Below, piece after piece: positions 10,808 through 24,055 of a DNA stretch of 64,000 nucleotides. Positions within the stretch are counted from its first letter, which is position 1, and each line of letters begins with the position of its first letter. The stretch covers positions 12,273,501 through 12,337,500 of the forward strand of contig JAZGTH010000002.1 of assembly GCA_036877525.1 (NCBI GenBank), written 5' to 3'. The notes under the pieces are model-generated. The model had not been told where the DNA came from, did no database searches, and saw only the letters and a list, made by a program, of their open reading frames with translations. A program made the position numbers and the translations under genes. Origin of the DNA: Chromobotia macracanthus (taxonomy: Eukaryota > Chordata > Actinopteri > Cypriniformes > Botiidae).

Positions 10808-11148
10808 AACAATTTTAGGTTGTAAGAACATTTCCTTAACCTTTCCATTAAGGAACTACGTAAATGTTAAAAATGTTATTTTGGAAGTTATAGGAATGTT
10901 TAAAAAATCCAGTATTTTAGTATTTTGCTTGGTTATAAAACGCTTTTTAACCTTTTTTACTTCTGTAACATTTTTGAAACATTTCAGTAACTAAACATTT
11001 TGATTTGTTATATTATATATATATATATATATATATAAATAATGTTTAAAAACATGTTTTCATGTTCTAACGTTACTGGAAGAACTTTTTAAAATAACTT
11101 TTAAAGAATTTTTAGAAAACCTAGAGAACATTATTCCCTGTTAGCTGG
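10808..11148 (-). mobile_element. CAGCTAAC element, full length
   Basis: The left end is caattttaggttgtaagaac and the right end is attccctgttagctggg. The middle carries an expanded (TA)n at 11010-11035. The first bases of the left terminus are eroded. Confidence 0.85.
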
Positions 11149-12509
11149 GTAGAAGGTTCCTTCCTGCCACGCAGAACAGATTCATATAGCTGGAAATCAT
11201 CATAGTTTCCTTTCATACCAATGAACCAGTGAACACACAGTAGCATTGAGTAGGATTGAGTCTATTTTCTCCATGCCACCATGGGCTATGCATGAACTTC
11301 TGAAATAAGACATTTTTTATTTGTCTCTTCAATAATTAAGATTCAAACTAAACATGTTTTCCCGGAAATATTGTTTCAGTTAGTGATGAATTTATCAGAT
11401 TGTCCTCCACATCACTCTCCATTCTGTCAGTCTTTTGTAATGTCCCCTCCACTAACCAAAGGCAGTTCCTTCATGACAACCTCCTCCAAGAAGTGACATC
11501 ATTTTTGGTGGAACAACAATGGCACAAACATCTAAGTTTTAGCTATGGTTTTTATGAACCTCTTTTTGTGCTATTACATGATTTGTCTATAAAACTTTCC
11601 ATCCTCTTTCATGAAATTACAGGCTTTAATAATACTGGTATGATATTATTACAATTTCAAAACAGGGTATAAATATCTACATTAACTTCTGACATCTCAT
11701 GTAAACTAAATATTAACCCCTCGCCGAGCAATGACTTAATCTTGCGTTATTCCCAACAATAAAAGCATTTTATTAAAATGAGTTAATTGAGTTTATTTTA
11801 CCTTTTGTCTTTGACATCATAGAATATTTTAATGTTTATTTTTATGTTAATAAGTGGCTTGCAAAATAACATGCCAATAATTCATAAATAATTGTAAAAA
11901 GCCAAATTAGATCCAAAACATTAAAAATTGTTCACATTTTTTGAATATTTGTGTATTAAATACGCAACGCAAGTCTTTCTGACTGAAGATATTTTTAGTC
12001 AAAAGAAAAAAGTCATTATGAGAGCGTAACTTTCCCACAGTAGGTTAATTCCTCATCATTTAATTCATCCTTCCTGCTGCATCCCACAGTATGCAGGGTG
12101 CGGCTTTACTGGGCTGTTTAAGACTTTTCAAGCTTCCACTGTGGTTGTGAAAGTACGAATGTGTTAGTCTGCGTGTAGTAGAGACACTGCAATACCGTGG
12201 GCTTGTTTAAAGCTTTCACAGGATAAAGATAGCAGGCTAAAGAGATCTCTGGTTCGGAAGATGGTTTTAAATACCATTTCTGCAGCTGTGAATGAAAGAT
12301 TTCATCGCACACAAACAAACAGCTGGTTATGAGGGTTTTCAGGCAGTAAAATGATAAACAAGTGTAGGCTACTGTGAGACAGCATGTGTTTCTTAGGGTT
12401 AAACTTTGTGGGTTAGTCAAATTGAAGGTCTGTCTGAAGACACTCCAATACAGTAAAAACATTTTTTCACTAGAATTATTTGTTATTTAAAGGTATTGTA
12501 CAATATATA
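11149..12509. other. unique AT-rich DNA, no gene seen
   Basis: About 1.4 kb without a recognised repeat or exon. The longest open frames (minus 12118-12462 and plus 11400-11672) resemble no known domain and lack splice context. Confidence 0.5.
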
Positions 12510-12723
12510 TTCCCTGTTCTGTCGCAATGATCAAAAAATGTTTTGGCAGTTACATTAGTAGAACATGTTTTTTGCATTATATATATATTAAAAACACTAT
12601 TGACATCCGCAATGACGTCTAAGAAACTGGACGTCTTGAACGTTCCTAGAACTTTCAAAATAACATTTGTAATGCTTTTGTTACTTCATGGAAACAGAGA
12701 AACATTCTTACAACCTAAATTTG
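12510..12723 (+). mobile_element. CAGCTAAC element, 5'-truncated and internally deleted
   Basis: It contains the family signature gaacgttcctagaactttca and ends aaacattcttacaacctaaa without the terminal gttagctggg. Confidence 0.75.
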
Positions 12724-13296
12724 AGTCCTCTAAAGCCCTCTTCTATATGTTAGTTTTGTCTGAAAAACAGACATTTTTAAATTGCCCTAAATCTTGCCCT
12801 TCACCATAGCCCTCAAATATCGTTTGTGTTTCAGCATATTCCAGCTTGCCTTATCACAATCAGTCATGTGACAGATGATAACCAATGGTGTTCGTCATCA
12901 ATAAGATTAAACCGAGTGTGACACGTCTTTAATGGCCAAAAGTAGAGCATGCACAGATAAACGAGATTGGAAAACTATTGGGTAGCTAAGCTGTCACCCA
13001 GCGGGTGAGATGGAGCTAGACAGTGAGACATCAGGTGGAGAGAAATAACAGACTTGCTAAAAGAGATGCTAAAATGTCAGAGCCAGGACGATTATGCCAG
13101 ACTGGCACTGCAGTGCCCGCCAGTAAGAGGGAGATGAAAGAGCCTCCCACTGGCTTCAGAAACCAAGAGCCGAGCTCACAGGAGGAAGACGCAGCAGGGG
13201 GGGCCTCGTGGGCGTCAGACGGACTAAGATGGGGATGGTGTGTCTGTATGTCTGTATTTGTGTAAGTGTGTGTGGGGTGGATTTATAAAGCTTTAT

Positions 13297-13400
13297 TTAA
13301 AGGAACAGACCACCAAAAACAGGATTCTATCATTTCTTACTCTCCAACACGACTTTGTTCTCTTCCGTGGAACACTAGTCAATTTTAAAGTCAATTTTCT
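13297..13400. mobile_element. TTCACCC-family element, left part
   Basis: aaaggaacagaccaccaaaa, then tctatcatttcttactctcc and tcttccgtggaacac match the family's left half. The continuation to about 13790 is too diverged to place. Confidence 0.45.
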
Positions 13401-14579
13401 GCCCATTCTTTTCACATAATGTAAACGAAGGTACGGGGCGGTTAAGCTTCAAAAAGACAAAAGAAACGTGATAACGGTCTGTACGACTCTATTTCAGATC
13501 TTCTAAACACATTTGATAGCTTTATGTGAGGAACAGCAATATCTGATTGTTGAACAACTTGCTCTTTAGAGTTAGACCTTTTCAATGCATCCAAATGATT
13601 CATTTAGAAATCAGAATGAATCATTTACAAATCAGAATGATCTTCACAGTATTTGTTCAGTTCTCACACAAGCTATCGTATGACTTCAGAAAACTTTGTA
13701 ATAAAGTGCATGAATCATGCAGACCACATTTATGAAGCTTAATAGTGATTTTTAGCATTTTTCAGCATGGGACAGTCCCCGATATTCTTTAAAAATTGTA
13801 AATGTTGACAGAAGTTTTATTTCAGTACGAATTAGTAAAACGAACCTTAACATGAACTTCATAAGAATGTGATTAAAATTATATCACTCAGGCAGCACAG
13901 TCCGCCTTACAGACATCTATCAGAAACAAATAAATATATTAAATCTTCTCACCAAACCAAATCCATGCATGCAGTACAGCATCGGTTGTGTTTCTTTGCT
14001 AAGTTTTTAATCAGCAATGCACACAAACTCCTGTGAAGATGCAAAAGTTTTATCCCACAGATTTGAAAGAGGAAGATCCGGTTGTCTGGTGATCCATGCG
14101 TCACATGGGACGTACCACTCTCTCTCTCTGTCCATGTGTGGGATGCACAGACTCTATGAGTTGGAAATGTGGGCTGCACATTCTCAACGGGGAATATGAA
14201 GAGCGAGCATGAGAGATCAGATGAGAAACACTCAAAATATTAAAAAAAAGATGATTAATTGGGGAGGACAAGAATCGAAGGGAAAATCAGTGAGATCTAT
14301 TAAAAAATGTATCAAAGAAAGTTGCATGTATCACAAATGAAGAGGTTCTTCTCGGTCTCTCTCGCTTCCTCACATACACACACAGTAAGGTAATAAGAGA
14401 GGATCTCAGTGATGCATCAGTGATGCGTGTTCTGTCACACATGCAGTGACAGAGTTACCCACTAATTAGCCTGCAGACTGACATGCTCATTGCATTCTCA
14501 CATTCAACAGCCCTCCAGACCTTCAGTGCTACAACAACAATACTGACAAGAAAAGCATTAGGTTATTTTGTGAGAACTA

Positions 14580-14870
14580 TAACTGATACTGGAGAGTGTG
14601 TGTTTGTGAAATAATGTGTGTGTGTACTGGTATATGTGGTTTACGAATGTGTATAATGACGTGTATATCGAAGTAAACACGGTTTATGTAGACACTTCCT
14701 GTGTCCTCATAAACCAAATGGCTTAAAAATTATACTGAATGGCGTTTTTTAATAAAAAATGAGAACAGTGTTCTGTGAGGGTTAGATTTATGGGTGGGTT
14801 TAAGGGGAAGGGGATAGAAAATTTGATTAGCTTATTATGTAAATCTTTGTCTGTAGACAGTCCCCGTAAA
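14580..14870. repeat. CA-microsatellite-associated repeat
   Basis: tgtactggtatatgtggttta, then cacttcctgtgtcctcataa, a ggtgggtttaaggggaaggg core, and tctgtagacagtccccgtaa match the repeat also seen at 1878-2115 and 18210-18600. Confidence 0.55.
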
Positions 14871-15216
14871 ATTGAAATGTGTTGATAGAAGATCTGGAAA
14901 AAGAGTTTTTGAAATAAGGATCTATACTAAAAAAAGACTTGAAGACATGATTTGTGTTACAACAACGGAAACATTGAATTATCATGGTATTTTTGTTAAT
15001 GTGAAATTGTTTTATTAGCAAATGAAGAAAATGATTAAAGCATTGTTTAGTTATTTTGTTGTGAAGGTTGTATCTTGGTAAGGAATGCTATGACTGTATT
15101 TTTCTGTCTAAATAGCGTGTCTGTTGGTGTGATCGATATTTCAGAAAGCAGAACAGAATACCACACAGACTCCAGAGTTCTGGAGTTCTGCCAATACAGC
15201 CTGTGTTAACAGAGCA

Positions 15217-15219
<3 letters not shown>

Positions 15220-15253
<34 letters not shown>
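15220..15253. repeat. (CA)17 microsatellite
   Basis: An uninterrupted CA run, followed to about 15480 by further CA-rich, purine-poor sequence. Confidence 0.95.
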
Positions 15254-15254
<1 letters not shown>

Positions 15255-15559
15255 CTGTAACCCACTAACCTCCCCCCCACACACACCAAAACACATACAC
15301 ACATGACCTACACCCACTTGCAGACACACAAAACCTAAACCCACTCACCAGCACACACAGAAGCGTAACCAATTAACACCCTGGCAACACACACACAACT
15401 ATAATTCACCTACACTCACATATACACACACCAAACATGCATTTATACTCTTTCTCTAACACACAAACTAAACAACTCACATTTTTCATTTAATAAGCCA
15501 CTGAAAAATTGATTGTGGTAATGTATGTTAAAACCACATTTTTTGAAGAAAACATGAGC

Positions 15560-15745
15560 GTTGCCTGCCACGCTAAAGTCACCATTGTGATGCTAGCGTG
15601 CTGTGGCCGGTTGCTAAGGTGTTGCCAGGGTGGTACTTAAAATGTTCTAAGTGGTTTCTAGAGTGTTGCTATGCAGTTTTTTAGGGCGCTCTGATGAGTT
15701 TATAAGACTTGTCAAGGTGATTACTAGCTGGCAATGTACTGCCCC
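15560..15745. repeat. degenerate GTTGCTA(A/G)GGTGTT-type repeat
   Basis: gttgctaaggtgttgccagg, then agtggtttctagagtgttgc is a diverged array of short related units (ggttgctaaggtgtt, agagtgttgctat), a repeat type common in teleosts. Confidence 0.5.
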
Positions 15746-15960
15746 AAGTCAAAACAGCTTACCCGTAAGTCTCTGTAATATTCTGGTCTAGGTGTCTCCT
15801 TCAAGTGTAAGAGATTATTTGTCCAGTCTGGTGAAAATGTCCAGCAGGTGAAAATCACATTGATATATGATTGGGGGAAAGGCCAAAAAATAAAAAAAGT
15901 TAATTCTAATGTTTATTTTAAAATTCTCAACGTTTACAGGAATATTTAGGGTGAGGGGTT

Positions 15961-15980
15961 ACACACACACACACACACAC
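15961..15980. repeat. (AC)10 microsatellite
   Basis: A short perfect AC run followed by atatgtatatatgtatgt. Confidence 0.9.
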
Positions 15981-16739
15981 ATATGTATATATGTATGTTT
16001 TCAAAAATGAAAATGTTTTCATTAGAAAGACAATTCTATTGTTTTAATGAGTTTGGGATGGTGGATATATTTTCAGACAAACTGGATGGCCTACTATATC
16101 TATATCACAAACATCTCTATATGTCTAACAGGCATCTGCAGGTGTGGAATCCACAAGCTGTCAGTCATTCAGAAGGTATGCAGTTCTTTCTATTCATTAT
16201 TCCACATAACACAGTCTTGTTTATTTCCAGTCTCTATAAACAGAATGCCACAAGTCACATATGCAGCAACCTTGTAAATAACAGGGTCTGTCCAACCAGG
16301 CAACCAGGTCAGTGCATGTGTGTGTGTACAGTATATTTGAAGACAGGAAGTGAGGTTTCTTATGGATAATAGACTGACAGGATGCATCATTAAACACAAT
16401 ATTGTGCTGTCTAAGTTATATACACATTGTATAGCCACCATTAGTTATGACTGTCACATCTGTCTCACTGTCTGCCTGTCGTCCTCTCTTTGTCTCAGGC
16501 TGTCTCTCTCTCTTTCTCCTGCTGATTTGCTCCTGTGTGGATGAGTGTCAGTAATCATTACCAGTGTCAGTCTGCACCCTCAGCTGCTTCCTCAGAAACC
16601 ATAGAAACCAGCTCAGACTCTGTTTCTTATTACTGCCACTATGACAGAAACACAAACAGTCATACAGATGAGATCTCTCAAACACACACTTTTCAAGGGT
16701 TTTACTGTACCAAAAGGTCCTATAATGATTAAGAGTGTT

Positions 16740-16826
16740 GTAGGATGAAAAACACTTTTAATGTTTTTGTTATTTAATGGAAACATTAATGAAGCATTCT
16801 TACAACCTACATTTTTTAGCTGTGTA
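16740..16826 (+). mobile_element. CAGCTAAC element, right-end fragment
   Basis: aacacttttaatgtttttgt, then tatttaatggaaacattaat and cttacaacctac with a degenerate tttagctgtg terminus. Confidence 0.7.
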
Positions 16827-17261
16827 GTTGCTCTGGTCTGGTCAAACTAATGAAATGTAGAAAAGGATCAACATGATCTGAGTTTTTTGAAGGACGTTCA
16901 GGCTTCAGACCCCAGACAGAACATCACAGGTTGAGACAGTTAGTCGATGAACACAGTGGTCTGGGATCATGGTACATTTTTAACAAACTGATAAATTGAC
17001 TTTACAGCCAATGAGTGACAGGTATCCGTCCCCAGAGCTGTTATCAAAAGGCATCTATTTATTGATCCCATCTTATGCATGACTCAAGGACTCGAGTTAT
17101 AAATAATGCAAGCAGTCATATATAGTCAAATAAAGTCATGCTGTCAAAGAGAAATATTTGATGCCATAATATTATATGCCTGTGTCATGTGCACCATACA
17201 TTTGTCCCGACAAATGTAATATTTCAACATTCTTTAAAATGAGAATATCCTTCCATTCAAG

Positions 17262-17500
17262 TCCACCTGAACAGAAGCTGCAAGACTTTAGTGTTCTGCC
17301 ATTATTTAAAGGAAAAGAAAAATGGAGGGCGTGGCTTGTTTTTTTCCAATGGGACTTGATTGGCTCTAGAAAAGCAGGCGTTCCAAAGCTCGCAGCAGGC
17401 TACCGTTGGAGGGGAGTGGTTAACGGCTCTGGCTCCACCCAAACCATCAGACTGACATCATCAGAGAAGGTTGATTAGTTTCTGATTTAAAACTACAGGG
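17262..17500 (+). repeat. unnamed interspersed repeat (GGAGGGGAGTGG family), copy 1
   Basis: Sequence from aagtccacctgaacagaagc through ttggaggggagtggttaacg to gacatcatcagagaagg matches the reverse complement of 33880-34105 over more than 200 bp. An open frame crosses it, but the differences between the copies are mostly CpG-decay changes, so it is not coding. Confidence 0.7.
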
Positions 17501-18209
17501 GTACTAAAAGGGCATAAAAAATGTTATGCGAAGGTGATGTAATATTGAAACTAGAACAATGACATCACAATCAACACATTTCCCTCTCATCCAAACAGGA
17601 TGCAGAACCTCTAAATATGTGACTGTTCGTCCCCCCCCACACACACAAACCCGTGGAGGAGGCCAGTGGCAATAACTACCTCTTTGCACTTTAAAATCTA
17701 CTCCAAAATGCCCAAAATTCAACTACACCCACCATATAAGTGGATTTAAGTGGCTGTGGGACTTTATGTGTGTTGAGAGTGAGGCAAAGAGAGAGACAGA
17801 CAGACAAACAGCCTAATGGATGAGAAAGAGAGAGTTATGATTGGCTCCTGCTGTGAGGAAGTCCCACCCCTGCCCTGCTTTACTGAGAGACGGAAAGACA
17901 GACATTCATGCCTCCATCACGAACGAGTGCTGCTCTGCTTCTTTCAATGGACACTTGATGTTTGAATATGTGAAGTTAAGCACATAGATAACAATGTCAT
18001 ACTCCTACATGAACATGTGGGCATCGATTCAAAAGGTAGACAAGCTCTCTATGGATGAGGGCCATATAAGTGAATAAATAGCCACAGTTAAATTCATCAG
18101 GAATATGACTAAATATTTAAGATTGGGAAGGGCGAAATGTAAAAGTTTAGGGATCATTGGGGGAATTTATCATATCTGTGGTGAATATGGCTCTGGCAAG
18201 CAAGCAAAC

Positions 18210-18600
18210 ACACACTCCCATATGTGGTTTATGGGGACTCTCCATAGACATAATGATTTTTATTCTGAGCTCATGTACCATAACCCACACAGGCAGTGTC
18301 CCCAGAAACCATGTTTACATAGTTATACACATGCCATTATGTATTTGTGTCCTTGTAAACCACATATACCAGTACACACACACACACATTATTCAAAACT
18401 GTTTTAAAATTGCAATTCAGACAAAAAAATGACAATTACATTTTTCCTGTGAACAAAAATATGGAATTTTCAATTTCAATATATATAATCTATATAGAAA
18501 ATAGAAATAGAAAAAAAATGTTTAATTTTGGATCTTTTTCCAAAAGAGGACGTCCCCAACTGTCCCAAAGGGAGGCTTGTCAAATTTTGACAAATTTGTC
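18210..18600. repeat. CA-microsatellite-associated repeat
   Basis: catatgtggtttatggggac, then tctccatagacataatgatt, (AC)n at 18375-18388 and ggacgtccccaactgtccca. Same family as 1878-2115 and 14580-14870. Confidence 0.55.
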
Positions 18601-18615
18601 TCCAAACTACAGTTA

Positions 18616-18688
18616 AGCACACACACACACTTACACACAGACACAGACACAGACACACACACAGACACACACACACACACACACACAG
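18616..18688. repeat. compound (CA)n/(CAGA)n microsatellite
   Basis: Runs of acacac with interspersed cacagaca units. Confidence 0.9.
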
Positions 18689-18795
18689 TTCCAGCTCGCT
18701 CAGGTTTTAATGCAGCTGAGTGTGTTTATATTGTCAGCCAGACCCCAGGGTGAGTGTTTCGTGATTAATGTCTTGTATTGCGAGATTGCGCTGGT

Positions 18796-18815
18796 GGGTG
18801 GGTGGGTGTGGGGGG
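18796..18815 (+). other. G-quadruplex-type motif
   Basis: Four G-runs with loops T, T and TGT: GGGTGGGTGGGTGTGGGGGG. Short loops of this kind fold very stably in vitro (known for such sequences). Confidence 0.7.
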
Positions 18816-19433
18816 TTTGTCTGCGGGTGTGTGTCTTTGTGTATTTGTGTTTGCATAGTTGAATGGAAAATATTATCACACCTGCATTAATAGCAGCTTT
18901 TTATTTTCTTGATTGCTAATCATTAAAACCTCTAATCATACTCAAAAACACATGATTTTAATAAATGATCTGATTAACTCTAAGAACCTGAATGGTCACA
19001 CATTTAACAGCACTGACAGCCTCCCAGTATTTTTCATTTTAATGGCACAATGACCTGTGAGTGACTTCCACTGTGTGATATTTTTACTATATGGAAGTGT
19101 CTGATGTAACCTATTTTTATACAGTGTTTAAAACCTAAGCTTGGCTCCTCTTATGCAAATTAGTTTGTGTGACATCACTGTTGTAGCACATAAATTGAGC
19201 ATATATGCCCATATATGTATATGCAAGTTTTCTCACAACCTTAGACATCTGAATACAGAACTGTACATAATTTGCTACATTATTAATAAAACATCTACTA
19301 AAATATAAATGTTTTGCATCAGAATGTTTCACTAATATTCCACTATTTTGCTATTATATTCCATTAAAGGAAATTTGTTTACCTTCTCTTCTATTCAAAA
19401 ATTCGAATAACACATGAAATCTTAATAATTATA

Positions 19434-19733
19434 GGTAGGGTAGGTAATTTCGGAGAGGCTAGCAATAGCAAGCAAAACTTCCTTCAGAGCATTCTCCAAA
19501 GCCATGCCTCCTCCAGCACATGAACACATACACAGTCTGACAGTAGTCCATCCTGTCATTGCATTCAGACCGAATTAGATGAACATTTTATGGTCCTGTA
19601 CCTTCCACAAAAAATATCTAAACGTAATTAGACCACTTTGCTTAATGATCAGCTATCACGATGTGAAAAGACTTTCAACCATCATGACAAAAAATGTCTC
19701 TGGAAAAAAAATCACCTACTCTTCCTTTAAATT
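19434..19733. mobile_element. short inverted-repeat element (GTAGGTGATTT family)
   Basis: The left end ggtagggtaggtaatttc is an imperfect inverse of the right end aaatcacctactcttccttt. The interior is non-coding. Confidence 0.55.
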
Positions 19734-20439
19734 CCCTATAGAGATAATAGCTGCCAAAAGTGTAGAAATATTGTGTGAGAACGGTAATATCTTACTTTTG
19801 TCTCATGCATTCAGGTTGTACAGACGGACAATCAGAGGATATTTAATCACTCTGTCTATCTGAAATTCTGTACAGTGTATGCAATGATCTCAGCTCTTTG
19901 ATAAGGGTTTCTTAATAATGCTCTTTTCTGTATGAATTCAATAGCCGTCTACATACATTAATGACAAAAGGCAAATGTTCTGGGACACTGTGAGAATGTG
20001 GGTCAGACATTTGATCAGCAATGCTTCGTAGACCCACACAACACGCTGGCCTGCATGCCTGGTCCTGTTCTCAAAGCTCTTCAGGTAGTCTGATGGAGAG
20101 ATGAATGTACCTGTCTGTTGTCCACACTAATAGATCATATGATAATGTGTGTTTTTAAAGCAGCAGTTAAGCTCAGATCCAGACGAAAGGTGGGTTTTAA
20201 AAACCAACAGGTCACATTGGGTCACAGATCTCTTAAAATGAAATGCTGAGAAGTTTGATTCCGTGACCAAACTACTAAAAGAAACTATAAAAATTATATC
20301 AATACTACAATATCAACATTCAGCAGTGTCCACATCTAAAGAAGCATTAGCCTACATTTGTCTCATCTCTCTTTCTTAAGCCTTTGATATTTAGCAAGTA
20401 TCGAAAGCATATTATATTATATTACATATATTTACAGAA

Positions 20440-20582
20440 CAGGCCTCCCTGGAGCAAACCTGGATTAAGTTTCATGCACAAATGCACAATGCAGTGATAG
20501 CTTATGGGCCATCTTTGGCAGGATTTGAACCTATAACCTTTCAGTTTCCAGACAGGATCTTTAACCACTATGCTTCACAAAC
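20440..20582 (-). mobile_element. tRNA-derived SINE
   Basis: On the minus strand: agcatagtggttaaagatcc (A-box-like) and ataggttcaaatcctgcc (B box GGTTCAAATCC). The tail differs from the DANA type, so it is probably another SINE family. Confidence 0.6.
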
Positions 20583-20716
20583 CTCTTATTTAAAAGTTTG
20601 AATAGAATAAACCAGAGTAGAATACAAATGAAAGGAATAGAACAAAATAAAGCTATGAAGTATTTTGCATGTGACAGATGTGTATGGCTACAGAGATACT
20701 GTACATGAATAGATCT

Positions 20717-20717
<1 letters not shown>

Positions 20718-20752
<35 letters not shown>

Positions 20753-20753
20753 G
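20718..20753. repeat. (GACA)9 microsatellite
   Basis: Uninterrupted gaca units, 1.65 kb from a long (GATA)n. Confidence 0.95.
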
Positions 20754-22401
20754 GATTTTCCAAGCAGAGTCTTCAGAGTTGCTCATCGTAGCGCTCAAAA
20801 CTGGGTCAGTTCTAAAAATGATACTCCTAAATAACGACCACAGTCATCTTTCAACCCTGTCAGACACTCACCTATTGACCCGAACTCCAAGACACCCTGC
20901 ACCCTGGAGCCCAGCACATACGCATCCTTCTCACACACCCCTCCCTTCCTGAGAGCGTGATAATAACCCACAATCATAAATCAATTTCCAGCTGGCCACA
21001 AATGCCTCAGCTACTGTGATTTACAGCTGCATCAGAGGTGCATTGAGAGACACTCATATGATGAGGGATATCAGCACAGACGGCCGTGCCTGAACCATCT
21101 GAACCATCCTATCAGACAGCAGTAAAAGACCATCTGTAAGTGATTCCTAAACGATCAGCTGCTTTTAAGTGATAAGCAGAGAGCAGCAGGTTGGGCCTGA
21201 TTGGCTGAGAAAGACTGAAGCGTGTGTGTGTTATTATGTGGTTGGCACAGTGACTAATTCCACAATCTATACAGATCTACAAATCGAGGGATACCAAAGA
21301 TGATAATACTGATAAAACTGATTTTCAGTCCCCTTAAAGCTGCTGTAAACACAATTTTCACACCAAGAAATACGTTCTATTATTACACAACAGAAGAATC
21401 ATACAGCAGAAGCTTGCCAAGCTCAGTTCCATAGATACATTTCTCTAAATTTGTAACGTTGTGTCTTGGTCCTGCTTTTTGTTCTTTTAAATTATTTCAG
21501 CATAATCTCCCTCTCTTTCTCTCTTTCTGTCCTCTCTCACAGTCAACACACACACACACTCCAATAGCTGACGGTATACCCATCATCTGTATACCCATCT
21601 CTCACACCTGGAAATAGCCACTACAGCCATCTATTTTGCAGTTTCTCTCTCTCTCACACACAAACACAGCATGTCAGAAAGTGATTTAATAACAGTTATG
21701 CGCTCCCCTCCCGCTCCACTGACAGCTGTGTTGTCTGTGATGATTGGAGACAGCAAAGCTCAGCTTCATTTACCTTTTCACGCCTTCGTGTCTGTCACAC
21801 TACACTCTCCCGCACTGTACAAGCACATTCAGCGACGCTATTGAGTTCTCCGGTCCCAGCAGAGCGCTGTCACAGCCATTGTCCCTCTCTACCTGCAGGC
21901 TAATGGCTCTCTTAAGACCATGTCCTCCACAAATGAAGGTGTGGTCCCCCGTCAAGCATTCAGCCAGGCCTCAGATGTGTTCCCATGTGCCCGCCGGTGG
22001 GAACTGGCAGATCGCCTGTTTGATTCTCGGGTGAGGCACCAGTGAGGGATTTGCTGTTCTCATCACAACATTGTGGGTGTCAGGATTCCTGGCCTTTCAC
22101 TCAGTACTGTAATCTTTGGCATTGTATATAGGAGTGGGTTATAAAACCTCAAAGAAAACATCATTTATAAAGCAGGATTATGCCGACGACTGACTACGCC
22201 ACCAGCAATATGCTTTGTATATATATAAAAAAAATGTGTTGTAAAATATAATTATGCCATAAGTCTATAACCAGTGCCGGGGGTAATCAGAACATAATCA
22301 GCATACTTTTCTTATGAACTAGTACTGTGTTACTTGTTAAACAGCCTGAATATCTGAGTTACGTTTTCATATACTTAACATGCATCACTTATCTGCTCAC
22401 A
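20754..22401. other. unique, moderately GC-rich non-coding block
   Basis: No repeat was recognised apart from short (AC)/(TC) runs at 21545-21560 and 21645-21660. The parts 20990-21140 and 21700-22030 look conserved-element-like (unique, compositionally even). One exon-like open segment at 21899-22030 is reported separately as a hunt finding. Confidence 0.45.
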
Positions 22402-22511
<110 letters not shown>

Positions 22512-23311
22512 CAAACAAAAGTTTCTGGAGTTGTGTTTTTATAGTCATAGGGTTGTCATTTACAGACCTCCAACTGTCTAAACACAAACCAGCTCTCGTC
22601 TCCACTGTTGTCCTCCTGTTGCCTGGAAACCAAGTCATTACAGTAAACAGCTACTCTGTTTCCTTTAACCCTCCAGGTTTGAGCCATTATTACATCACAC
22701 AACTTCAAGCTTCATACTTCTGAATGCCTAAAACACAAATGAGTACGTCAACACATGAACAGTCACTCTTTTGCACCTTCACTCAGAGAGCATGGATTAG
22801 ATTTTGGAAAACCACAGGAAATCTCTCGCTTTTTCATTCTGATCAGATGGGGTTTAACAGTCACTGGCGTTAGCGACGGTAGGATACGTGAGTGATAAAC
22901 AAACCTTAAGCATATTTCTGTCTCTTGTGTTCATTTTACTCTGCTGAGGTGAGCTGACGGGCCAGCATGACAAATTTATACCCTCTATTCAGCCATTGAA
23001 CAATGATATTTTGATTTTCCCTGGAAACCGGCTCTGAAGTGTTTTCCTTCAGGCAGGTGCATTGCACTTGAGAGGCACTGAGAACGTTGGATCGTTGTCA
23101 GCTGGAAACTGGCGGCTAGCCTGTGATCAAACGTTACGAAAATTGGCAGGTTAACGGCAAACTAAACACTACCTGAATAAAGAGCTCATTTATCAGAGTA
23201 ACTGTACGACAGCATTTGCATTTTCTGAAATGGAGATTGCTGTGAGCAATAACTCATATCTAGATTAAAACTATATTCCTCAAAGTTGTAAATGTTGTCT
23301 GTCTCTCCCAC

Positions 23312-23549
23312 CTAAGTTGTAAGAATGTTTCATTAAGTAAAAAAAACATTAAAAGGCTATTTTGAAAGTTCTAGGAACGTTCCAAATATTATAATAAGAA
23401 TAACGAATAACGTTTTAGATTGTATGATATATAACATTAAAAAAAGTTCATATTTTTATCTCTACCAGCCTTACTACAAGTCCGTCTTTGAGGGAACTTT
23501 TAGAGAATGTTAGCCAATATTATAATAATGTTCCCTGTTAGCTGGGAAA
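23312..23549 (-). mobile_element. CAGCTAAC element, left-truncated
   Basis: It starts aagttgtaagaatgtttcat, contains ttctaggaacgttcc and tatgatatataacatta, and ends gttccctgttagctggga. Confidence 0.8.
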
Positions 23550-23794
23550 GCAATGTAAGTAAAGCAGTCGATTGGTTGGTTAAGTTGCGTTGACCTTTAT
23601 GTGAAACTGCAGTTTTGTGTGGCTGATTGGACTGTCAGCTGAACTGATTTCACTGTGAAATGTGCCATTGATCTGCGACTGTAACAATGACAAGCTTTAA
23701 CACAGACAGCCAATAGGAAATCAATTAACTACTGTGTATTTACACTTCGACAAACAACACTTCTGCAAAAAATAACGCTAATCAGCCGAAGCTT

Positions 23795-24055
23795 ATTGGC
23801 TGGTTTTAGCTAGTCTCAGCCTGGTTTTAGCTGGTTTAGCAGGCTGGTTTTAGAGGGGTTTTGGGGGCTGGTAAAACAGGTCTTAGTTGATCAGGCTGAA
23901 AGACCAGCTGACATACCAGCTAAAACCAGCATGCCCAGGCTGGAAGACCAGTCTAACCAGTTGCTTCAAGCTTAAATCAGCTAAGCCAGGCAACTAGCTT
24001 AGGCCAGTTTTAGCTGGCCTAAGCTAAAACTAAGCTTATCATTTTCTCAGCTTAT
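23795..24055. mobile_element. palindromic CTGGTTTTAGCTGG element
   Basis: The left half repeats ctggttttagctggtttagc. The right half gives the inverse, accagctaaaaccagcatgc. The whole could fold into one long imperfect hairpin. This is a common non-autonomous repeat type in teleosts. Confidence 0.7.

Noticed and set aside
13023..13265. 80-residue open frame in GC-richer DNA (contains MSEPGRLCQTGTAVPASKRE)
   Set aside because: No recognised domain, no convincing acceptor, and it runs into GT-rich low-complexity DNA; too weak to call.
17176..17478. Open frame sharing RGVVNG and RLTSSEKV peptides with 33750-34028
   Set aside because: The shared peptides come from two copies of a DNA repeat. 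Differences are mostly CpG decay, not synonymous changes, so there is no sign of protein constraint.
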